From Saprospiraceae bacterium (GTDB lineage: Bacteria; Bacteroidota; Bacteroidia; Chitinophagales; Saprospiraceae), in assembly GCA_026129545.1 (NCBI GenBank), contig JAHCHX010000002.1, positions 434,001 through 498,000 on the forward strand: DNA of 64,000 nucleotides, read 5' to 3'. Below the pieces are notes generated by a model. It had not been told where the DNA came from. It worked only from the letters and a program-made list of their open reading frames with translations, and made no database searches. The translations under genes were made by a program, and so were the position numbers. Within the stretch, counting starts at the first letter, position 1. Every line of letters begins with the position of its first letter. Below, piece by piece: positions 34,506 to 42,856 of the stretch.

Positions 34506-34600
34506 CCTTGATTTGCTGGGATTTGTCAGGTGTCCCCGAGTGATGGCCATGATTTTGAACAGATTGCGCTTTAAACTATACCGAAAACTTGGCGGCGCGA
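34506..34600 (+). repeat. Dispersed 95-bp repeat, copy B
   Basis: Aligns to the reverse complement of 30891-30985 at 76 of 95 positions without gaps. It lies between the LuxR-type gene and the NtrC-type gene. Its right end contains CCGAAAACTTGGCGGC, whose core recurs in the palindrome at 56446-56573. Confidence 0.75.
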
Positions 34601-34629
34601 GATTTAAGAAGGCGTTGTTCGGGGAGGCA

Positions 34630-34666
34630 AACAAAACGAGGGCGCGGCCAAAAGCCCGCGCCCTCG
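34630..34666 (-). terminator. Intrinsic terminator of the NtrC-type gene
   Basis: CGAGGGCGCGG (34637-34647) pairs with 34656-34666 around an 8-base loop; on the minus strand a TTTTGTTT tail follows. It lies 56 bases past the stop codon at 34722. Confidence 0.85.
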
Positions 34667-34721
34667 TGCAAACAAGTGGACTGGTTGTGCGACCTGCCCA
34701 CCCGCCAATCCGCAAGACCTA

Positions 34722-35891
34722 CTACTTCTTGGGATAAACGTACTGCTCCACGTCGGCCTCGCTCACCGTTTGGTCGCAAAGGATAAATAGCCGTTCGATG
34801 ACGTTCGCCAGTTCACGGATGTTGCCCGTCCAGTTGTAATCCTGCAAGGACTTGATGGCACCGGGCGTGAAAGTCTTGGGCGGGTGGCCGTAGTCGTCGG
34901 CGATACGGCGGTTGAAGTGCTCCACAAGGAGCGGGATGTCGTCGCGGCGCTCATTGAGGGAGGGTACTTTGACGACGATGACTGCCAAGCGGTGATAGAG
35001 GTCTTCACGGAAGCGGCCAGCAGCGATTTCAGCGCGAAGGTCTTTGTTCGTGGCCGCCAACACCCGCACATCCACCTTGATTTCCTTGGAGTCGCCCACA
35101 CGGACGATTTTGCTTTCTTGCAGGGCGCGGAGCACTTTGGCTTGCGCGTCGAGACTCATGTCGCCAATCTCATCGAGAAAAAGAGTGCCGCCGTTGGCTG
35201 CCTCGAACTTGCCGGGGCGGTCGGCAATCGCGCCGGTGAACGAGCCTTTTTTGTGGCCGAACAACTCGCTTTCAATCAGTTCAGCCGGAATCGCCGCGCA
35301 GTTCACCTCCACAAGTGGACCGTCGGCGCGATTGCTTTTTTCGTGAATCCAACGCGCCACCAATTCTTTGCCAGTGCCATTTTGGCCAGTGATGAGCACT
35401 CGGCTTTCGGTAGGCGCCACCTTTTCCAGCATTTTTTTGATTTCCAGAATCGGCCCGCTCTCGCCAATCATCGTCACGCCCTTGCTGCTTTTCACCTGTT
35501 TGCGCAGCACTTGGGTCGTGTTCACGAGGTCGGCGCGTTCGATGGCGTTGCGCACGGTGATGAGCATTCGGTTCAGGTCGGGCGGCTTGGAAATGAAGTC
35601 GAACGCGCCCTTTTTCACCGCTTCCACGGCGGTGTCAATGGTGCCGTGACCACTCACCATGATGACGGGTATTTCAGGCGATAGGATTTGCAGGCGCTCC
35701 AGCGCCTCGATACCGTCCATTTTGGGCATTTTGATGTCCGTGATGACAACATCGTACTTTTCTTTCTGCACTTTTGCGATGCACTCCAGCCCATCGGATG
35801 CTTCGTCCACATCATATCCCTCAAATTCGAGAATGTCGCGCAAAGTGCGGCGGATGGGCATTTCGTCGTCCACAATCAGGATTTTGGCCAT
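34722..35891 (-). CDS. NtrC-family sigma-54 response regulator without DNA-binding domain
   Basis: A 389-residue cytoplasmic regulator. The receiver domain (residues 1-118) has the phospho-acceptor D52 in VVITDIKMPKMDG. The AAA domain follows with Walker A in TGQNGTGKELVARWIHE, the sigma-54 contact loop GSFTGAIADRPG (GSFTGA instead of the usual GAFTGA), Walker B in GGTLFLDEIGDM and VLAATNKDLRAEI. The protein stops shortly after the AAA domain (TVSEADVEQYVYPKK), where a Fis-type helix-turn-helix is normally found. It may act from solution or bind DNA through a partner. No kinase gene is adjacent. Confidence 0.92.
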   Translation of the reverse strand: MAKILIVDDEMPIRRTLRDILEFEGYDVDEASDGLECIAKVQKEKYDVVITDIKMPKMDGIEALERLQILSPEIPVIMVSGHGTIDTAVEAVKKGAFDFISKPPDLNRMLITVRNAIERADLVNTTQVLRKQVKSSKGVTMIGESGPILEIKKMLEKVAPTESRVLITGQNGTGKELVARWIHEKSNRADGPLVEVNCAAIPAELIESELFGHKKGSFTGAIADRPGKFEAANGGTLFLDEIGDMSLDAQAKVLRALQESKIVRVGDSKEIKVDVRVLAATNKDLRAEIAAGRFREDLYHRLAVIVVKVPSLNERRDDIPLLVEHFNRRIADDYGHPPKTFTPGAIKSLQDYNWTGNIRELANVIERLFILCDQTVSEADVEQYVYPKK

Positions 35892-36015
35892 AACTAATTA
35901 GAGTGGTTCTGGGTTTTTTGATGAAGAAAGGAAGGAGGCACAAAGAAAAATTCTTTCCCTCGATTCGACCGCATAACAACCGTTTTTTTCTGTGCGATTT
36001 TTCTTTTTTCAACTT

Positions 36016-36023
36016 TACCTTTG
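36016..36023 (+). promoter_or_regulatory. Possible -7 promoter element
   Basis: TACCTTTG, the same octamer as in both actA promoters, lies 43 bases before the start codon of the coiled-coil gene at 36066. No clear TTG sits at the -33 position; a T-rich tract does. Confidence 0.4.
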
Positions 36024-36065
36024 TTACAAATGCCAATTCCCACCTCACAACAAAATTTCACGATT

Positions 36066-36749
36066 ATGCAATTCAAAACTATTCTACCGCTCCTGTTCGT
36101 GCTGCTCGGCACGGCCCTGCTTCCCGCACAGAACAACGTCGTCAGAGAAACCGAAAGGATGATGTCCTTCGGCAGCCGACCGGGTTTCCGGCTCGAGTTC
36201 CCAAACGCCACGACTGACATGGTGGAAAACGAGTGGAAAAACTGGACAAAAAAACATTTCAACGCCAAATTGAAAAAGAAAGGCAACGAATGGTCGGCCA
36301 ACGACCTGAAATCCTCAATGTTGGGAGCCGACCCCTTCTCGCTGTATTCCAACATCGAAAAAACCTCGTCGGGCGCTGCCCTGACGGCGTGGTTCGACAC
36401 AGGCTCCTCGTTTCTCAACAGCCGCGACAACCCGTCGCGAGCCACAGAGGTATCGAGCGCCCTTCGACAATTCTACTACGACGTGCGCCGCGCCACCTAC
36501 GACAAGCAAATAAAAGACGAGGAGAAAAAACTCAAGGACTTGGAAAAGAACAACCAGAACATGGCCAAGACCTCCAAAGACTTGGAAAAAAGCATCGAGG
36601 ACTACAAAGCCAAAATCAAAAAGGCGGAAGACGACATTCTGAAGCTGGCACGCGACCAAGAAAGTGGCCTCATCAACATGGAAAATCAGCGCAAAGTCAT
36701 CGAAGAAATGAAGCAGCGCAAGCTAAACGTGGAAAGCGAGAGCAATTGA
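36066..36749 (+). CDS. Secreted coiled-coil protein, unknown function
   Basis: A 227-residue exported protein. The signal peptide (MQFKTILPLLFVLLGTALLPA) is cleaved before QNN. Residues 20-120 are mixed (ERMMSFGSRPGFRLEFP, VENEWKNWTKKHFNAKLKKKGNEW, SLYSNIEKTSSGAALTAWFDTGSSFLN), and from about 130 to the end it is a long charged coiled coil (QIKDEEKKLKDLEKNNQNMAKTS and onward). I do not recognise a named family. It is the first rightward gene after the long leftward block and has a strong terminator of its own. The ATG at 36066 gives the signal peptide; the upstream extension does not. Confidence 0.7.
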   Translation: MQFKTILPLLFVLLGTALLPAQNNVVRETERMMSFGSRPGFRLEFPNATTDMVENEWKNWTKKHFNAKLKKKGNEWSANDLKSSMLGADPFSLYSNIEKTSSGAALTAWFDTGSSFLNSRDNPSRATEVSSALRQFYYDVRRATYDKQIKDEEKKLKDLEKNNQNMAKTSKDLEKSIEDYKAKIKKAEDDILKLARDQESGLINMENQRKVIEEMKQRKLNVESESN

Positions 36750-36783
36750 GCGAAAAATCGCGACACCCCTCTACTTTTTGTTT

Positions 36784-36831
36784 GAAAGAAATCCCGTTTT
36801 GGCTGGCCAAGACGGGATTTCTTTCTTCATT
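36784..36831 (+). terminator. Intrinsic terminator of the coiled-coil gene
   Basis: GAAAGAAATCCCGT (36784-36797) pairs perfectly with 36812-36825, followed by TTCATTTT. It begins 35 bases past the stop codon. Confidence 0.85.
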
Positions 36832-36998
36832 TTGAGATTTTTTTTGAGTGAACGGCTGTTTTTTTGAAAAAAGCGGTATAAGGATAAGCAAAACGCCTAA
36901 ACTCAAAAAGTTTTGTTTTCGAGAAAAAAAGGCGATATTTTTTAAAACATAAATTTTTAATTTTGACGCTCAAAAGCCAGTCAAAAAAAATTTTGCAC

Positions 36999-37232
36999 TG
37001 TGGAAAATTTACATTCCCTTAACTTAACAAGCTGCCGAAAAAAACGAGAAGGCACCACATTTTCACTTTCCCCCGATTTCTAAACCCTTGCTATTTATCG
37101 CTTTATGTCACCCGTCAAACAGTCGCCGAAGACGAGCAAGCCCGTGCCGAAAGGTGTGGATAACCAAAATCCAATGTGGATAACTTGGCGAATATGGCGT
37201 GTTATCAACAGGTAGGATTGGGGTTTTCCACA
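36999..37232 (+). other. DnaA-box cluster, candidate oriC or dnaB control region
   Basis: Two perfect DnaA boxes in reverse orientation, TGTGGATAA at 37155-37163 and 37175-37183, are exactly 20 bases apart. TTATCAACA at 37202-37210 has one mismatch, and TTTTCCACA at 37224-37232 fits the relaxed consensus, as does TGTGGAAAA at 36999-37007. Spacings of 20, 27 and 22 bases keep the four clustered sites roughly on one face of the helix. A very AT-rich stretch (around 36905-36970) lies to the left, like a DNA-unwinding element. Gene direction changes here from 21 leftward genes to mostly rightward genes. Confidence 0.55.
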
Positions 37233-37283
37233 GATTTAGGCAATACGGATTGTTTGGAAATGGAATCGGCCCGAATTTCAAAG

Positions 37284-37291
37284 TACGTTTG
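37284..37291 (+). promoter_or_regulatory. Possible -7 promoter element of dnaB
   Basis: TACGTTTG fits TAnnTTTG and lies 62 bases before the dnaB start. The nearest TTTG upstream (37253-37256) is 27 bases away, longer than the usual spacing. Confidence 0.35.
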
Positions 37292-37353
37292 TCGCCCTGT
37301 CGCAACCCACAGCAAACGACATACTCAATGCCCAACCGAAAATCTCCCTGCTC

Positions 37354-38886
37354 ATGAACGAATCGGACAACAAGGGGCAAAACGAACGGCCCCAAGCCAA
37401 GCGCAACCAACGCGGCACGAACAATCAGGACAGCCTATCCAACTACGTTTTCGGCAAGGTACAGCCACAGGCTATACCGCTCGAAGAGGCCGTGCTCGGT
37501 GCCCTCATGCTCGACCGCGAGGCGCTGCCGATGGTAATGGACATTCTCCGCCCCGAAAGCTTCTATCTGGAAGCCCACCAGCATATCTACAGGGCCATCA
37601 TCAAGTTGTTCGAGCGTTCCAACCCCGTTGATTTGCTGACCGTGACCGAGGAAATGCGCAAGAGCGGCGACCTCGACAAAATAGGCGGCGGGTATTATTT
37701 GGTCGAGCTGACCCACCGCATCGCCTCTGCCGCCAATATCGAATACCACGCCCGCATCATCGCCCAAAAACACATCCAGCGCGAGCTCATCAGCGTCAGC
37801 ACACGCACCATCCGCGACGCTTACGAAGACACCACCGATGTGTTCGACCTGCTCGACGAGGCCGAAAAAGGGCTTTTTGCCATCACCCAGAACAACCTGA
37901 GCCGCAGCTACGAGAGCATGGGGTCGCTTAGCAGCAAAGTCCTCAAACAAATCGAGGAACTGGCCGGCAAATCGGATGGCCTCACTGGGGTGCCCACAGG
38001 CTTTACTGACCTCGACCGCCTCACATCCGGTTGGCAACCTTCCGACTTGGTCATCATCGCGGCGAGGCCGGGCATGGGCAAAACCTCCTTGGTGCTCGCC
38101 ATCATGCTCAATGCCGCCAAGGATTTTGGCAAACCCGTCGCCATGTTCTCGCTCGAAATGGCAAGCACCCAACTCGTGCAGCGACTCATCTCCATGGAAG
38201 CAGAAATAGCCGGCTCCAAAATGCGCAACGGAAAACTCGAAGACTGGGAGTGGCAGCAGCTACAAACCACCGTGGAGCGGCTCAACGCCGTCCCGATTTT
38301 CATTGACGACACGCCTGCTATCAACATCTTCGAGCTGCGCGCCAAATGCAGGCGTCTCAAAATGCAGCACGACATCCAATTGGTCATCATTGACTACCTC
38401 CAACTCATGACGGGCGCTTCGGAAAACAGCCGCAACGCCAACCGCGAACAGGAAATCGCGGGCATTTCGCGGGCGCTGAAAAGCTTGGCCAAAGAACTGA
38501 ACATCCCCGTCATCGCGCTCTCCCAGCTGAGCCGCGCAGTGGAAGTAAGGGGAGGAAGCAAGCGGCCTCAATTGAGCGACCTGAGAGAAAGCGGGAGCAT
38601 CGAACAAGATGCCGACATCGTATCCTTCATTTACCGCCCCGAATACTACCAAATCCTGGAAGACGAAAACGGTCAAAGCCTCAAAGGCATCGCGGAAATA
38701 ATCGTCGCCAAGCATCGTCACGGGGCGCTCGACACTGTTCGGCTCAAATTCACCGACACCTTCGCCAAATTTGGCAACCTCGACGACCCCGCGTTTGCAG
38801 GCATGCAAGACCCCCTCGCTGGCCCCTTCTCCCCCAGCATCATCACCATGCCCTCGCGCATGAACGAGGAGGATATACCATTCTGA
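37354..38886 (+). CDS. dnaB: Replicative DNA helicase DnaB
   Basis: DnaB is the hexameric helicase that unwinds DNA at the replication fork. The 510 residues show the N-terminal primase-interacting domain (PLEEAVLGALMLDREALPMV, about 40-145), a linker, and the RecA-like domain from about 200 with GVPTGFTDLDRLTSGWQPSDLVIIAARPGMGKTS (Walker A), FSLEMASTQLVQRL, QLVIIDYLQLM (Walker B), PVIALSQLSRAVEVR and LRESGSIEQDADIV. No intein interrupts it. The protein ends in MNEEDIPF, like the acidic tip of single-strand binding protein (DDDIPF). A polar, glutamine- and asparagine-rich N-terminal extension of about 40 residues precedes the first domain. Confidence 0.97.
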   Translation: MNESDNKGQNERPQAKRNQRGTNNQDSLSNYVFGKVQPQAIPLEEAVLGALMLDREALPMVMDILRPESFYLEAHQHIYRAIIKLFERSNPVDLLTVTEEMRKSGDLDKIGGGYYLVELTHRIASAANIEYHARIIAQKHIQRELISVSTRTIRDAYEDTTDVFDLLDEAEKGLFAITQNNLSRSYESMGSLSSKVLKQIEELAGKSDGLTGVPTGFTDLDRLTSGWQPSDLVIIAARPGMGKTSLVLAIMLNAAKDFGKPVAMFSLEMASTQLVQRLISMEAEIAGSKMRNGKLEDWEWQQLQTTVERLNAVPIFIDDTPAINIFELRAKCRRLKMQHDIQLVIIDYLQLMTGASENSRNANREQEIAGISRALKSLAKELNIPVIALSQLSRAVEVRGGSKRPQLSDLRESGSIEQDADIVSFIYRPEYYQILEDENGQSLKGIAEIIVAKHRHGALDTVRLKFTDTFAKFGNLDDPAFAGMQDPLAGPFSPSIITMPSRMNEEDIPF

Positions 38887-38893
38887 AACCACC

Positions 38894-39020
38894 AAAAAAG
38901 GGCAACCCTTGCGTCATTGAAGAGCCTCACCAGCATTTTCAACCATGCCGAAAACCTAGCAGCATGAGATGTAGCAATGCCCATTGGTTACTCTTCAATG
39001 ACACACGAGATGCCCTTTTT
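38894..39020. terminator. Two-part inverted repeat between convergent dnaB and tatA
   Basis: AAAAAAGGGCA (38894-38904) pairs with TGCCCTTTTT (39011-39020), and TCATTGAAGAG (38914-38924) pairs perfectly with CTCTTCAATGA (38991-39001). The A and T tracts at both ends would let it terminate transcription from both sides. The centre (38958-38982) contains a degenerate copy of the dispersed repeat core, TGCCGAAAACCTAGCAGC. Confidence 0.65.
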
Positions 39021-39039
39021 CGCGTCAGGCAATACAATT

Positions 39040-39255
39040 TTACTTGTCCAACGGCTTCTTTTCAGCCTCACGCATCCCTTGGCGGATTTCGTCTTCCACC
39101 GCGTTCTTGGCGCTGTTGAACTCGCGAATACCTTTGCCCAAGCCACGCATGAGCTCAGGTATCTTCTGACCGCCGAACAACAGCAACACAACTAAAAAAA
39201 TCAATACAAACTCCGTGGCGCCGAGGTTGCCGAGGAACAATAATGTAGATGTCAT
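39040..39255 (-). CDS. tatA: Twin-arginine translocase subunit TatA/TatE
   Basis: TatA forms the variable channel component of the Tat pathway, which exports folded proteins such as the ActB subunit with its RR motif. The 71 residues have the normal plan: one membrane helix with the conserved FVLIFLVVLLLFGGQKIPEL (FG followed by K-x-P) and an amphipathic helix (LMRGLGKGIREFNSAKNAVEDE), then a charged tail. The start ATG at 39255 gives the usual short periplasmic N-terminus; the upstream extension is not protein-like. It stands alone without tatC. Confidence 0.95.
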   Translation of the reverse strand: MTSTLLFLGNLGATEFVLIFLVVLLLFGGQKIPELMRGLGKGIREFNSAKNAVEDEIRQGMREAEKKPLDK

Positions 39256-39574
39256 GGTCGTCGAAATTTTGAATGGTGGAACATAATGCGGCTCTTTGCC
39301 ATCATCAGCGACTCTGCTCTGACCGGAATCGCCGGACAAAGTTACGTCGCTCGCAAGCAAATCGTACCCGCCAAGCGTAATTTAACCAACGGGCCGCGTC
39401 AATGCCCCTTCAAAAGCCAAACCGCGTGCCTGTCCTGTTGGTTTTCTTGTAAAAACTTCATCAGAGAGTAGGGCAGCGCGATATGAAACCAACCCCTACG
39501 CTCCGGCATCCACCATCTATCCAATTCATACTTTTTCTTCCGAAATTTGCCCCTCCTAATCAATGTTTTGGCGC

Positions 39575-40363
39575 ATGCAAATCAAAGACATCCTCACCGT
39601 GTTGGAAGCAGTAGCCCCGCCCCATTTGCAAGAATCCTACGACAACGCAGGCCTCATCGTGGGGCACCCAGAGGCCGAGGTCACAGGAGTGCTTTTTTGT
39701 CTCGACTCCACGGAAGCCGTTGTGCGCGAGGCCGTTGAGAAAGGATGCAATCTCATCGTGGCCCACCATCCCATCGTGTTCAGAGGGCTAAAACGCCTCA
39801 ACGGCACCACTTATGTGGAGCGCACCGTCGTGCAAGCAATACGGAACAACGTAGCCATCTACGCCATCCACACCAACCTCGACAACGTGTATCGGCATGG
39901 CGTAAACGCCAAAATCGCCGAAAAAATCGAACTCTTGGATACACGAATACTGGCCCCCAAGTCGAATCTCGATGTCACCATTGGAGCAGGTCTTGTGGGC
40001 CAACTACCCTCCCCAATGCCCGAGAAGGAATTTTTGCAACACCTCAAAACCAGTCTCCGCACACAATGCGTGCGCCACACCGCCTTGCTCGGCAAACCTG
40101 TTCGCACCGTAGCCGTGTGTGGGGGAAGCGGCAGTTTTCTGCTCCCAGAGGCACTAAGAGCAGGGGCCGATGCGTTTGTCAGCGCCGATTTCAAATACCA
40201 CGAGTTTTTCGATGCCGAAGACAAAATCATCGTTGCCGATGTCGGGCACTTTGAAAGCGAGCAATTTACCATCGAACTTTTGTTCGAGATTGTCCGCGAG
40301 AAATTCCATACTTTTGCGCTTCATTTGACGGAGACCAACACCAACCCCGTGTTTTATCTATGA
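39575..40363 (+). CDS. Nif3-like dinuclear metal center protein (GTP cyclohydrolase I type 2 family)
   Basis: A 262-residue protein of the NIF3/YbgI/YqfO family. The metal ligands are seen in NLIVAHHPIVFRGLKRL (HH) near residue 63, in IYAIHTNLDNVYRHGVN (H and D), and in the C-terminal DVGHFESEQFTIELL (H and E). It is the short form without the PII-like insert found in YqfO (about 370 residues). Function is debated; a hydrolase role is likely. The ATG at 39575 (MQIKDILTVLEAV) fits the family start better than the ATG at 39563. It lies 70 bases before the zinc-ribbon coiled-coil gene, a pairing very common in bacteria. Confidence 0.93.
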   Translation: MQIKDILTVLEAVAPPHLQESYDNAGLIVGHPEAEVTGVLFCLDSTEAVVREAVEKGCNLIVAHHPIVFRGLKRLNGTTYVERTVVQAIRNNVAIYAIHTNLDNVYRHGVNAKIAEKIELLDTRILAPKSNLDVTIGAGLVGQLPSPMPEKEFLQHLKTSLRTQCVRHTALLGKPVRTVAVCGGSGSFLLPEALRAGADAFVSADFKYHEFFDAEDKIIVADVGHFESEQFTIELLFEIVREKFHTFALHLTETNTNPVFYL

Positions 40364-40433
40364 AAATCGAAAACCACCCAAGCACCCCTCTCTCTCACGC
40401 GCACAATTTACAAATTCATAACTCACGATAATA

Positions 40434-41189
40434 ATGACAATAGAAGCGTCCATTGCGGAAAAACTCCGCACGCTGTGGAACTTGCAGCAAATTGATTCTC
40501 AATTAGATGAAATCGAGATACTCAAAGGCGAGCTGCCAATGGAAGTCTCCGATTTGGAAGACGACATCGCGGGCCTAGATACCCGCGTGAAAAAATTGAA
40601 GGCCATTTTGAAGGAAAGCGAACAAGAAATTTCCAGAATGCAAACAATGGCCAAAGAGGCCGATGCCAACATCAAGAAGTACATGAAACAACTTGACGAT
40701 GTGCGCAACGACCGCGAATACGAAGCACTGCAAAAGGAAATAGAACTGGCCAAACTCGACATCCAACTAGCCGAGAAAAAAGTGCGCGAGGCCAAAGCAG
40801 GCCTGGATTCCAAGCGGGACAATCTCGCAGTGGCAGAAGCAAAAATGGAAGCCAAGCAAAAAGAGCTCGAGGCCAAAAAAATCGAGTTGCAAGGCATCAT
40901 CGAAAAGACGGAAGAAGAAGAAAAACGCCTCCGCGCAAAGAGCGAAAAAGCCCGACACGGCATCGAGGAACGCCTGCTCAATGCCTACGACAAAACGCGC
41001 CGCACTTATCGCAACGGCCTCTCCGTCGTCACCGTGGAACGCAACTCTTGCGGCGGATGCTTCAACAGTGTGCCCCCCCAGGTGCAACTCGAGATAGGCC
41101 TGCACAAAAAAATCATCGCCTGCGAACACTGCGGACGCATCCTCGTGGACCATTCCATCGCGCATCCCGAAACCGTGGAAATGGCCTGA
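40434..41189 (+). CDS. C4-type zinc ribbon coiled-coil protein (DUF164/CT398-like)
   Basis: A 251-residue cytoplasmic protein. Residues 10-180 are a long coiled-coil hairpin (LQQIDSQLDEIEILKGELP, NDREYEALQKEIELAK and further heptads). The C-terminal zinc ribbon has four cysteines: CGGCFNSVPPQVQLEIG (C-x2-C) and IIACEHCGRILVD (C-x2-C). The family includes Chlamydia CT398 and Helicobacter HP0958, the latter a flagellar and sigma-54 chaperone; no flagellar genes are near, so a general role is likely. It follows the Nif3-like gene and is probably co-transcribed. Confidence 0.92.
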   Translation: MTIEASIAEKLRTLWNLQQIDSQLDEIEILKGELPMEVSDLEDDIAGLDTRVKKLKAILKESEQEISRMQTMAKEADANIKKYMKQLDDVRNDREYEALQKEIELAKLDIQLAEKKVREAKAGLDSKRDNLAVAEAKMEAKQKELEAKKIELQGIIEKTEEEEKRLRAKSEKARHGIEERLLNAYDKTRRTYRNGLSVVTVERNSCGGCFNSVPPQVQLEIGLHKKIIACEHCGRILVDHSIAHPETVEMA

Positions 41190-41369
41190 CCACACACTTT
41201 CAAACAAGACATTTTGAGAAAATCTCTTTGGATTTAGCCCCTCCGAAGGGATTTTTCTTTTGAAAAAACAGCGATTTATTTTTTTTCGACGGAAATTTTG
41301 TTAAAATCGCTGAACAATTCAGGACTTATTCGTTCCTTGCAATCGTTTTTTTTAATAATCTGTTTCACT

Positions 41370-41924
41370 ATGCCTATGTACCCGTATCGGTCCTCTCGTA
41401 TTCTACTGCTCTTAGTCTGCCTGTTGGCATTCTCGAAGACGCAGGCGCAAGAGTTCGCTATCTACGATAGCTTACCTCAACTCATCTCTCGCATCCAACA
41501 AGCTGGCAACTCAACCTTGGTACTCAATTTTTGGGCTACTTGGTGCAAACCTTGCGTGGAAGAGCTCCCCTGCTTCGAAGAACTTCGCAGACAATACGCC
41601 GACAAAAATGTGCAAGTGCTGCTCGTGAGCCTCGACTTCAAAAGCCAGATGGAGAAAAAGCTCATTCCCTTCCTCAAAGCACAGCAGCTCAAGTCCGATG
41701 TGATTCTGTTTGCCGACCAAGATGCCAATACTTGGATTCCACGGATTCACGAAAAATGGGACGGCGCCATTCCGGTCACGCTCATTTACAAAGGCGACGT
41801 GAAAGCGATTTCACACGGAAAATTTGATGACTATGCGGATTTGGAGAAATTTGTGCTGCCCTACATCGGCGATAGCCCAAACATCTCCTTGAAGAACTTG
41901 GTCAACTGCAACAGCGGCAAGTAA
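41370..41924 (+). CDS. Exported thioredoxin-fold protein (TlpA-like)
   Basis: A 184-residue protein with a signal peptide (SSRILLLLVCLLAFSKTQA, cleavage before QEFA) and a thioredoxin domain. The redox motif is WCKPC in LVLNFWATWCKPCVEELPCFEEL, followed by VQVLLVSLDFKSQMEKKL and the cis-proline region GAIPVTLIYKG. It would reduce or exchange disulfides in the periplasm, for instance in cytochrome c maturation. A third cysteine (LPCFE) follows the active site. The ATG at 41370 gives the signal peptide. The next gene encodes another thioredoxin-fold protein, 90 bases away. Confidence 0.88.
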   Translation: MPMYPYRSSRILLLLVCLLAFSKTQAQEFAIYDSLPQLISRIQQAGNSTLVLNFWATWCKPCVEELPCFEELRRQYADKNVQVLLVSLDFKSQMEKKLIPFLKAQQLKSDVILFADQDANTWIPRIHEKWDGAIPVTLIYKGDVKAISHGKFDDYADLEKFVLPYIGDSPNISLKNLVNCNSGK

Positions 41925-42014
41925 GCAACGTGCCGCCAGCGGACACTGCTTGCCACTTCGGTCTTTCACACGCGGTCATTTATCCCATTCATCGTTCATT
42001 CTTTCTTTTTATCC

Positions 42015-42620
42015 ATGAAAAGTCTCGTCTTCGCGGCTTTTGCGTTCGTTGGCTTTTTGATGCTCAACAGCGCCTCCGCCCCCTCCGGTTACATCGTCGG
42101 CGACAAAGCTGCCGACTTTTCCCTCAAGAATGTGGATGGCACCATGGTGTCTCTCTCAGACTATAAAAATGAGAAAGGTGTCATTATCGTCTTCACCTGC
42201 AACCACTGCCCCTATGCGCAAATGTATGAGCAGCGCATCATTGACCTCCACAACAAATACAAACCAAAAGGCTTCCCGGTCATCGCCATCAACCCAAACA
42301 GCCCCATCATCGTGCCCGAAGACAGCTTCGAGGAAATGAAAAAACGCCACAAAGAGATGAAATACCCCTTCCCCTATCTCTTCGACGAAGACCAGACGGT
42401 CTATCCGGTTTATGGCGCCACCCGCACCCCCCATGTGTTCATTTTGGACTCCGCCCGCACCGTTTGTTACATAGGGGGTATTGACGACAACGCTGAACTC
42501 CCCTCCCACGCAAAAAACCGCTGGGTGGAAAACGCAGTAGAGGCGATGTTGCGCGGCGAATCGCCCACCCCCAACAACACCGTCGCCCTCGGATGCACCG
42601 TTAAAAAAAAACCGGACTAA
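42015..42620 (+). CDS. Thioredoxin family protein (AhpC/TSA-like)
   Basis: A 201-residue protein. The N-terminus is hydrophobic (MKSLVFAAFAFVGFLMLNSA) and likely a signal peptide. The domain starts with GYIVGDKAADFSLKNVDGTMVSLSDY, typical of AhpC/TSA and redoxin proteins. The active-site motif is CNHC in GVIIVFTCNHCPYAQMYEQR, which in this subfamily replaces the single peroxidatic cysteine. AINPNSPIIVPEDSFEEMKKR and RTPHVFILDSARTVCYIGGIDD follow. It is probably a periplasmic thiol-disulfide protein; the partner is unknown. A strong terminator follows after about 90 bases. Confidence 0.9.
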   Translation: MKSLVFAAFAFVGFLMLNSASAPSGYIVGDKAADFSLKNVDGTMVSLSDYKNEKGVIIVFTCNHCPYAQMYEQRIIDLHNKYKPKGFPVIAINPNSPIIVPEDSFEEMKKRHKEMKYPFPYLFDEDQTVYPVYGATRTPHVFILDSARTVCYIGGIDDNAELPSHAKNRWVENAVEAMLRGESPTPNNTVALGCTVKKKPD

Positions 42621-42707
42621 CAGCAAAGAAGAGCCGTCAATGAAACGCGCTCTTCAACCAAATATAAACTTATCGCGCAAGCCACTGAAGCTCGACTAAC
42701 GATAAAC

Positions 42708-42750
42708 ATGGGTCATCCCGGACTTCCCGGCGATGACCCATCCTTTTTTT
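42708..42750 (+). terminator. Intrinsic terminator after the thioredoxin pair
   Basis: ATGGGTCATC (42708-42717) pairs with GATGACCCAT (42732-42741), with extra CCGG pairing in the loop, followed by CC and seven T residues. Confidence 0.92.
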
Positions 42751-42856
42751 GGGGGCAAATCACGGACACTGAAATGCTCGAACGAGGTGTGGCCCTGCAC
42801 TTATTCAGGCGACCATTTGGAACCGCCACCTAAGTCAGCTACGTTCGCGCACTTAC

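Larger units (their letters stand above)
36750..37353. other. AT-rich interval before dnaB
   Basis: The 604 bases hold a terminator (36784-36831), an AT-rich stretch (36900-37020), a cluster of DnaA-box-like sites (36999-37232) and a possible -7 element of dnaB. I see no protein gene. Confidence 0.7.
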
